Positions 58,842 to 64,000 of a stretch of 64,000 bases of DNA are shown one piece after another (position 1 is the first letter of the stretch; each line of letters starts with the position of its first letter). Source of the DNA: an uncultured Eubacteriales bacterium (GTDB lineage: Bacteria; Bacillota; Clostridia; Oscillospirales; Oscillospiraceae); the NCBI GenBank assembly GCA_900545495.1, contig UQZJ01000010.1:1-64000 (forward strand). Reading direction: 5' to 3'. A program made the position numbers and the translations under genes. Below the pieces are notes generated by a model. That model was not told where the DNA came from and made no database searches. It saw only the letters and a program-made list of their open reading frames with translations.

Positions 58842-60235
58842 TCCGCGTCACCTCGCTCCAGCAGCATTTCACCGGCGCGGTAGATGTCGCCGGCGCCCAC
58901 GGTGAGGATCATGTCCCCCGGCTGGGCCAGCCGTGCCAGCTCGTCGGCCACCTGCTCCAGCGTGGCGCAGTACACGGCGCCAGGGATGCGGGCGGCCAGA
59001 TCGCGGGAGGAGATGCCCAGCTCGTTTTTCTCGCGGGCGGCGTAGATCTCCGCCAGCACCACCTTGTCCGGCTGACGCAGCACCCGGACGAAGTCATCGA
59101 ACAGCGCGGCGGTGCGGGTATAGGTGTGGGGCTGGAACGCGCAGATCAGCCGCTTGTGGGGCAGGGGGCGCACGGCGCTCAGAAGCGCCTCCACCTCGTC
59201 GGGATGGTGGGCGTAGTCGTCGTACACCTCGGCGCCGTGGTAGACGCCCTTATGCTCGAACCGGCGTCCCGCGCCGGTGAAGGCGGCGAGCCCCTCCTCC
59301 ACGGCCTTGCCGTCCACACCCAGCAGGTAGGCGGCGGAGGCGGCGGCCAGCGCGTTGGACACGTTGTGCTTGCCGGGAACGTGCAGCGTCACATGGGCGT
59401 AGCACTGTCCCCGGATGACCACATCGAACGTTCCGAAGCCGTCGAAAAACGCCACGTTGTCAGCGCAGCAGTCGGCGCTGTGATCCTTGACGCTGTAGGT
59501 GAACACGGGGCGATCCAGCCCCTCCACAGCGGCGCGAGCGCCCTCGTCGTCCAGATTGACCACGACCTTGCCGGTACCGGCGGGCACCAGCTGGGCAAAT
59601 TGGTGGAAGGAGTGCTCGATGTCCGCCAGATCCTTGAAGAAGTCCAGATGGTCGGCGTGTACGTTGAGGATCACTGCCACGGTGGGGAAGAAATTCAAAA
59701 AGGAGTTGCAGTATTCGCAGGACTCCAGAATGATGGTGTCGCCCCCTCCCACCCGGTAGCCGGCGTGGAGCAGCGGCAGCGTGCCGCCGATCATGACGGT
59801 GGGGTCCTTCTGCGCCGCCATGAAGATATGGGTGGCCATGGACGTGGTGGTGGTCTTGCCGTGGGTGCCGGAGACGCACAGGGCGTTGCGGTAGCCCCGC
59901 ATGATGCCGCCCCACGCCTGCGCCCGCTCGTACACGGGGATGCCCCGTGCGATGGCCCCGGCGATCTCCGGGTTGCTGTCGTGGATGGCGGCGGTGCGGA
60001 TCACCGCATCGCAGTTTTTCAGGTTTTCGGCGGAGTGACCGATGGCCACCTGGATCCCCAAGGAGCGCAGGTGCCGCACCGTGTCGCTCTCCGTCATATC
60101 AGACCCCTGCACCACAAGGCCCATGCCCTGCAATACCTCCGCCAGCGCGCACATGGACACGCCGCCGATACCGGCCAGATGGACGCGCTTGCCGGGCTGT
60201 AACAGTGTGCGGATATCCGCAGCGGGATGCATCAT
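58838..60235 (-). CDS. murC: UDP-N-acetylmuramate--L-alanine ligase
   Basis: A 465-residue Mur ligase. Rossmann-type start HLAGIGGVSMCALAEVL, ATP loop SGTHGKTTTTSMA, DDYAHHPDEVEALL and PHTYTRTAAL. It adds L-Ala to UDP-MurNAc in peptidoglycan assembly. Start 60235 has GGAGGT at 7 bases; the previous ATG lies 57 bases up without support. Own promoter at 60335-60363. Confidence 0.96.
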   Translation of the reverse strand: MMHPAADIRTLLQPGKRVHLAGIGGVSMCALAEVLQGMGLVVQGSDMTESDTVRHLRSLGIQVAIGHSAENLKNCDAVIRTAAIHDSNPEIAGAIARGIPVYERAQAWGGIMRGYRNALCVSGTHGKTTTTSMATHIFMAAQKDPTVMIGGTLPLLHAGYRVGGGDTIILESCEYCNSFLNFFPTVAVILNVHADHLDFFKDLADIEHSFHQFAQLVPAGTGKVVVNLDDEGARAAVEGLDRPVFTYSVKDHSADCCADNVAFFDGFGTFDVVIRGQCYAHVTLHVPGKHNVSNALAAASAAYLLGVDGKAVEEGLAAFTGAGRRFEHKGVYHGAEVYDDYAHHPDEVEALLSAVRPLPHKRLICAFQPHTYTRTAALFDDFVRVLRQPDKVVLAEIYAAREKNELGISSRDLAARIPGAVYCATLEQVADELARLAQPGDMILTVGAGDIYRAGEMLLERGDAE

Positions 60236-60285
60236 AAAAAAGACCTCCAGACGGCGCGGATGCGCCGGAATAAGCTGTACGCAAA

Positions 60286-60313
60286 TTGACAATTCTGAAA
60301 AATATGCTAATAT
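60286..60313 (+). promoter_or_regulatory. Promoter of cca
   Basis: TTGACA at 60286-60291, 16-base spacer, TAATAT at 60308-60313 with upstream TGC, an extended -10. Confidence 0.8.
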
Positions 60314-60334
60314 CTATCCTGTATGCAACGATTC

Positions 60335-60363
60335 ATTATAATACACGCAAAGACGAAGTGCAA
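60335..60363 (-). promoter_or_regulatory. Promoter of murC-proX
   Basis: Minus strand TTGCAC (complement of 60358-60363), 17-base spacer, TATAAT (complement of 60335-60340). Its start near 60328 lies just past the start of the opposing cca promoter. Confidence 0.85.
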
Positions 60364-60414
60364 CCGGCTTTTTAGGCGGTTTTCGGGAGTTTGGCGCGAA
60401 AGGAGGCGGTGGAT

Positions 60415-61728
60415 ATGTTTCCCCAACAGATCGGCGTGATCCTCACACGGCTGGAGCAGGCCGGCTTTGCGGCCTACGCCGTGGGCGGCTGCGTCCGCGA
60501 TACCCTGCTGGGCCGCGTGCCGGAGGATTGGGACGTGACCACCGCCGCCCGTCCGGAACAGGTATCCGCTCTGTTTGCGGGACACTGTATCCCCACCGGC
60601 CTGCGCCACGGCACTGTCACCGTCCGGCAGGACGGCCTTTCCGTGGAGGTCACCACCTTCCGCGCCGACGGCCCCTACTCCGACCACCGCCGCCCCGACG
60701 CCGTGTACTTTTCCGACTCGCTGGCGGAGGATCTGGCGCGCCGCGATCTGACGGTGAACGCCATGGCCATGGATGTGCGGGGGGATATCACCGACCTGTA
60801 CGGCGGCAGGGACGACCTGCGCCGGGGCATCCTGCGCTGCGTAGGCGACCCGGACAAGCGCTTTGACGAGGACGCCCTGCGCATCATGCGGACGCTGCGG
60901 TTCGCCTCGGTGCTGGGCTTCACCGTAGAGGCGCGCACCGCCGCCGCGCTGCATCGCTGCGCCCCGCTGCTGCGGGATATCGCCGCCGAGCGGCTGCTGA
61001 CGGAGATGGATCGGCTGCTGTGCGGCGCGTATGTGCTGCCGGTGCTGCTGGCGTACCCGGACGTACTGGGCGTATTTTTGCCGGAGCTGCTGCCCTGCGT
61101 GGGACTCGACCAGCGGAACCGCCATCATCTCTATGACGTGTGGGAGCACACCGCCCGCTCTGTGGCGGCTATCCCACCGGAGCCGGTGCTGCGCTGGGCC
61201 ATGCTGCTCCACGACGTGGGCAAGCCCGCCTGCTTCACCGTGGACGGACAGGGCGTGGGACACTTTTACGGCCACCCCAAGGTGTCGGCAGCGCTGGCGG
61301 AGGAGATCTGCCGCCGCCTGCGGATGGACAAGCGCACCGCCCATGAGATCGTGACGCTGGTGCAGTGGCACGACCGGGACATTCCCCGGACGGAGAAGAC
61401 CATTTCCCGGGCCGTCCACCAGTTGGGGGAGGACACGTTCCGCCGCCTGCTGGCGATAAAGCGGGCGGACAATCTGGCGCAGCACCCGGATTACCGCGGC
61501 CGCCTGACGGAGATCGACAGGGCGGAGGCGATACTGGACGGGCTGCTGGCAAAGCAGGCGTGCTTCTCCCTGCGTGATCTGGCGGTGAACGGCGGGGACC
61601 TGCTGGCGCTGGGACTGCGCGGCCCCGCCGTGGGACATACGCTGAACGCCCTGCTGGAGCAGGTGCTGGACGGTACGCTGCCCAACGAGAGAGAGACGCT
61701 GCTGGACGCCGTTCGGCGGCTGCCGTAA
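60415..61728 (+). CDS. cca: CCA tRNA nucleotidyltransferase with HD domain
   Basis: A 437-residue class II CCA-adding enzyme: AVGGCVRDTLLGRVPEDWDV (DxD metal motif), RRDLTVNAMAMDV, FDEDALRIMRTLRFAS (the EDxxR nucleotide template). The C-terminal half contains an HD-type motif, LLHDVGKP and IVTLVQWHDRDIP, a domain seen in many Firmicute and E. coli enzymes. It repairs or adds CCA ends; the tRNA at window start already encodes CCA. GGAGGCGG precedes the ATG. Confidence 0.96.
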   Translation: MFPQQIGVILTRLEQAGFAAYAVGGCVRDTLLGRVPEDWDVTTAARPEQVSALFAGHCIPTGLRHGTVTVRQDGLSVEVTTFRADGPYSDHRRPDAVYFSDSLAEDLARRDLTVNAMAMDVRGDITDLYGGRDDLRRGILRCVGDPDKRFDEDALRIMRTLRFASVLGFTVEARTAAALHRCAPLLRDIAAERLLTEMDRLLCGAYVLPVLLAYPDVLGVFLPELLPCVGLDQRNRHHLYDVWEHTARSVAAIPPEPVLRWAMLLHDVGKPACFTVDGQGVGHFYGHPKVSAALAEEICRRLRMDKRTAHEIVTLVQWHDRDIPRTEKTISRAVHQLGEDTFRRLLAIKRADNLAQHPDYRGRLTEIDRAEAILDGLLAKQACFSLRDLAVNGGDLLALGLRGPAVGHTLNALLEQVLDGTLPNERETLLDAVRRLP

Positions 61729-61730
61729 AA

Positions 61731-61767
61731 AAAGAGTACCGCGCGAACGAGCCGCGCGGTGCTCTTT
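61731..61767. terminator. Terminator between cca and crp-type gene
   Basis: A 15-bp stem with one G-T pair (61731-61745 with 61753-61767). It is shared by both convergent genes. Confidence 0.92.
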
Positions 61768-61769
61768 TT

Positions 61770-62432
61770 CTATGCCTTCAGTCGGAAGCTGCTGCGGTAG
61801 AATTCCAGCAGGCCCTCCCGCTGCATCCGCCCCAGCTCCCGGGACAGGGCGCTGCGGTTGACCCCCAGCACCTCCGCCATCTCCTGCCGGGAATAGGGGA
61901 GCCGGAAGTAGTCGCGGCCCGCCTCCTCCCGGCAGTCACGGAGGAACAGCAGGATGCGCCGCCGCAGCTGCGGCTCTGTCAGATACGCCAAGCGCCGCCG
62001 CAGCTGCCAGAACTTCCGGGATGTCTCCGCCAGCAGATTTCGCCGCAGCGCGATGTGACAGGCACAGCCCCGCCCGCAGTCGGACAGGATGCCGTCCAGC
62101 GGCAGAAACAGCACCTCCGCCCCATTGGAGGAGGCCACCAGCGACAGGGGGCTTACCTGTCCCGCCGCCATCAGCAGGTCGCCGAACACGCCGCCCTTTT
62201 CCTGCCGCGCCGTCAGTGCTGCTGCGCCGTCCTCGCCGTACTGCACCGCGTCCACACAGCCGTCCAGCACGATGCCTGCCATGGATACGGTATCCCCGGC
62301 GTGCCATAGAAATTCGCCCCGTCCGTACCGCCGTACCGGACAGTGGAGACAGTCCAGCAGCCGCCGGATATCCCCATCCTCCATGCCCTGAAACAGGGCG
62401 GTCTGCCGCAGCAGACCGGTATCCACGTCCAT
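61770..62432 (-). CDS. Crp/Fnr-family transcriptional regulator
   Basis: A 220-residue regulator: N-terminal cNMP-type beta barrel (about residues 10-120, FLWHAGDTVSMAGIVLDGCV) and C-terminal winged HTH (YSRQEMAEVLGVNRSALSRE). Cys residues (CLHCPV near 30, CGRGCAC near 115) could bind a metal or sense redox. Start 62432 has GGGAGGA. Divergent from an ECF S component across a palindrome. Confidence 0.92.
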   Translation of the reverse strand: MDVDTGLLRQTALFQGMEDGDIRRLLDCLHCPVRRYGRGEFLWHAGDTVSMAGIVLDGCVDAVQYGEDGAAALTARQEKGGVFGDLLMAAGQVSPLSLVASSNGAEVLFLPLDGILSDCGRGCACHIALRRNLLAETSRKFWQLRRRLAYLTEPQLRRRILLFLRDCREEAGRDYFRLPYSRQEMAEVLGVNRSALSRELGRMQREGLLEFYRSSFRLKA

Positions 62433-62446
62433 GTGCGTCCTCCCTT

Positions 62447-62462
62447 CGTTGCCATGGCAACG
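62447..62462. promoter_or_regulatory. Palindrome CGTTGCCATGGCAACG, likely Crp-type operator
   Basis: A perfect 16-base palindrome. Its centre (62454.5) is about 41 bases upstream of the predicted ECF-S start near 62495 (TATCAT at 62483-62488, no -35), the class II activator position. Confidence 0.72.
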
Positions 62463-62519
62463 TAATTCTCTACCAGACATGATATCATAGAGAAAATCAA
62501 AAGGGAAGAGGTTTCTCAC

Positions 62520-63041
62520 ATGAAAAACAAAACTTACTGGATCGCTGAAACGGCGGTGATGATCGCCCTGCTGGTGGCGCTGCAATGGGCCACCAAGCCG
62601 CTGGGCCAGTTTGTCACCGGCTCCTGCGTCAATCTGGTGCTGGGCGTGTCCACGCTGGTGGGCGGCGTATGGTGCGGCGCGGTGGTCGCCATCGCCAGCC
62701 CGTTCTGCGCGTTTCTGGTGGGCGTCGGCCCCGCCAAGCTGCTGATCGTGCCGTTTATCGCCGTGGGCAACGTGGTGCTGGTGCTGCTGCTCCACTTCAT
62801 CGCCGGCGGCAAGCCGTTGGGTCTGCGGAGCTATCTGGCGGTGGCTGCGGCGGCCGTGTGCAAGTTCGCGGCGCTGTTCCTGCTGGTCACCAAGGTGGCC
62901 ATCCCGGCGCTGGGGCTGCCGGAGGCGGCAGCGGCCACCCTGTCCGCGTCCTTCTCCTGGCCTCAGCTTGTTACGGCGGCCATCGGCGGCGTTATCGCCG
63001 TCACCATCGCCCCCGTCGTCCGCAAGGCGCTGAAGCGGTAA
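62520..63041 (+). CDS. ECF transporter S component-like protein
   Basis: A 173-residue protein with five or six helices: AETAVMIALLVALQWATKPL, VNLVLGVSTLVGGVWCGAVV, PFIAVGNVVLVLLLH. This is the layout of ECF S components, which capture a vitamin or metal for a shared ECF module. Substrate unknown. The ATG at 62520 follows AGGGAAGAGG. It is probably activated by the divergent Crp/Fnr protein. The EcfA/A'/T genes are elsewhere. Confidence 0.8.
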   Translation: MKNKTYWIAETAVMIALLVALQWATKPLGQFVTGSCVNLVLGVSTLVGGVWCGAVVAIASPFCAFLVGVGPAKLLIVPFIAVGNVVLVLLLHFIAGGKPLGLRSYLAVAAAAVCKFAALFLLVTKVAIPALGLPEAAAATLSASFSWPQLVTAAIGGVIAVTIAPVVRKALKR

Positions 63042-63043
63042 CA

Positions 63044-63083
63044 AAAAAAGAGCTGTACCCCCACGGGGGTACAGCTCTTTTTT
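63044..63083. terminator. Terminator between ECF-S and DUF1294
   Basis: A 18-bp perfect stem (63044-63061 with 63066-63083), CACG loop. Works both ways. Confidence 0.95.
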
Positions 63084-63100
63084 ATGATGGGCTCTACGCT

Positions 63101-63388
63101 TTACCGCACCAGCAGCCATACCGCCAGCGCCATCTGTGCCAGCAGAATGAGGGGGATGCCCCAGACGAAGTACCAGTGCTTCGTCTTGTGGTGGAACACC
63201 CGCATACCGGCCAGCGCACCGACGCTGCCGCCCAGCAGGGGCAGCAGAAACAGTGTTTTCTCCGGTACGCGCCATGCACCCTGTCTGGCACGGCGCTTGT
63301 CGACGCCGTACACCGCGAAGGTGGCCGCGTTGATGAATACCAGCCACAGCGCCAGCGCCCCGGCGGGGGTGGTCAACAGCTCCTGCAC
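63101..63388 (-). CDS. DUF1294-family membrane protein
   Basis: A 95-residue protein with about three helices and the DUF1294 core FAVYGVDKRRARQGAWRVPEK. Function unknown. It starts 2 bases after the psuG stop, so the two are co-transcribed. Confidence 0.9.
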   Translation of the reverse strand: MQELLTTPAGALALWLVFINAATFAVYGVDKRRARQGAWRVPEKTLFLLPLLGGSVGALAGMRVFHHKTKHWYFVWGIPLILLAQMALAVWLLVR

Positions 63389-63390
63389 CG

Positions 63391-64000
63391 TCAGTCCGCC
63401 TTCCGCAGCTTGCTCAGCTCCACCGCCGTGGTGGCGGCCAGCCGTGCGTTGTTGTACACCAGCTGGATGTTGGCGGCCAGACTGTCGCCGCCGGTGATAT
63501 CCTTGATCTTGGCCAGCAGGAAGGGCGTGGTGGCCTTGCCGTGGATGCCCTGTGCCTTGGCCTCCTCCACCGCCTCATCGATGGCCTTGTTGATGACGTC
63601 CGCGTCCATGGAGTACGCTTCCGGGATGGGATTCGTCACCAGCATGCCGCCCCGCAGACCCAGCTCCCGCTTGACGTGGAACGCCTCCGCCAGCTGGGCA
63701 GGGGTGTCCAGCCGGTAATCCACGGCGAAGCCGGACTTCCGGGTGTAGAACGCAGGCAGCTCCTCGGTCTGGTAGCCGATGACCGGTACGCCGTGGGTCT
63801 CCAGATACTCCAGCGTCAGGCCCAGATCCAGGATGGACTTGGCGCCGGCGCACACCACCATCACGGGGGTCTGTGCCAGCTCCTCCAGATCGGCGGAGAT
63901 GTCCATGGTGGTCTCCGCGCCGCGGTGTACGCCGCCGATGCCGCCGGTGGCGAACACCTCGATGCCCGCCATGGCGGCGATCATCATGGTGGTGGTCACG
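63391..64000 (-). CDS. psuG: Pseudouridine-5'-phosphate glycosidase (partial)
   Basis: The C-terminal 203 residues of PsuG/indigoidine synthase A. MMIAAMAGIEVFATGGIGGV, SADLEELAQTPVMVVCAGAK and TNPIPEAYSMDADVI are diagnostic. It splits pseudouridine 5'-phosphate to uracil and ribose 5-phosphate; uracil import is also encoded here (uraA). The 5' end lies beyond 64000, so about a third of the protein is missing. Confidence 0.93.
   Translation of the reverse strand, partial: VTTTMMIAAMAGIEVFATGGIGGVHRGAETTMDISADLEELAQTPVMVVCAGAKSILDLGLTLEYLETHGVPVIGYQTEELPAFYTRKSGFAVDYRLDTPAQLAEAFHVKRELGLRGGMLVTNPIPEAYSMDADVINKAIDEAVEEAKAQGIHGKATTPFLLAKIKDITGGDSLAANIQLVYNNARLAATTAVELSKLRKAD

Overview
This window is a contiguous chromosomal segment of a GC-rich anaerobic Firmicute, most likely a gut Oscillospiraceae-type Clostridium relative (inference). 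Supporting signs are a leuS T-box, Firmicute-type TTGACA/TATAAT promoters with 17-base spacers, strong AGGAGG ribosome sites, a CD1247-type zinc-ribbon protein, a DUF4317 protein, an MsmX-like sugar ATPase, an ECF S component, and a soluble [FeFe] hydrogenase operon. The coding density is high and nearly all genes are housekeeping or transport genes. No prophage, insertion sequence or CRISPR array was found.

Layout. 1-2110: the 3' part of a tRNA-Lys, then a MarR/MATE efflux pair. 2138-7732 (minus): a MalT-like LuxR regulator followed by a DUF2442 protein, two paralogous lipoproteins, a DUF3137-like membrane protein and a tiny membrane protein; this cell-envelope cluster has no assigned function. 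7955-12420: a DUF4317 protein, a 28-codon remnant of an SPFH/zinc-ribbon gene, an ECF sigma / anti-sigma / lipoprotein cassette and a ClpP-like TepA protease. 12452-20241: the operon smc-ftsY-rph-rdgB-yhbY-nadD/yqeK-rsfS. 20278-21800: a small accessory patch with two HTH regulators and a symmetrical divergent promoter. 21768-27502: T-box-controlled leuS, rpsU, a GH18-like protein, yqeG, efp and a CD1247-type gene. 27575-31525: small membrane protein, MATE, VTT/DedA and hom. 31534-35202: [FeFe] hydrogenase with a NuoF/GltD chimeric partner. 35371-43077: trkH, pfkA, nhaC, a CNNM/CorC protein and an NCS2 permease. 43078-46671: xthA, DUF3793, split chromate transporter and birA. 46773-48427: uracil permease behind an attenuator. 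48433-58298: a maltose-type sugar ABC transporter with malQ, LacI regulator and a separate MsmX ATPase, interleaved with DUF523/Nudix, DUF1653/YgjP and a small RHH switch. 58302-64000: proX-murC, cca, Crp/ECF-S pair, DUF1294 and a partial psuG.

How parts fit together. A LacI protein appears to control its own operon and the unlinked msmX ATPase through matching operators, so one regulator can supply both the permease and the engine of the sugar importer. Several small switches can be read directly from promoter geometry: HTH operators inside both spacers of a back-to-back promoter, a Crp-like palindrome about 41 bases upstream of the predicted ECF-S start site, a metalloregulator-like operator pair at DUF3793, and RHH direct repeats flanking a promoter.

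The most unusual feature is the leader of the uracil permease gene. It has a strong promoter, a 27-codon upstream ORF with an excellent ribosome site, a U-rich tract, and an intrinsic terminator whose 5' arm contains the ORF's stop codon. This is the architecture of the enterobacterial pyrBI UTP-sensing attenuator, in a lineage where the RNA-binding protein PyrR normally does this job.
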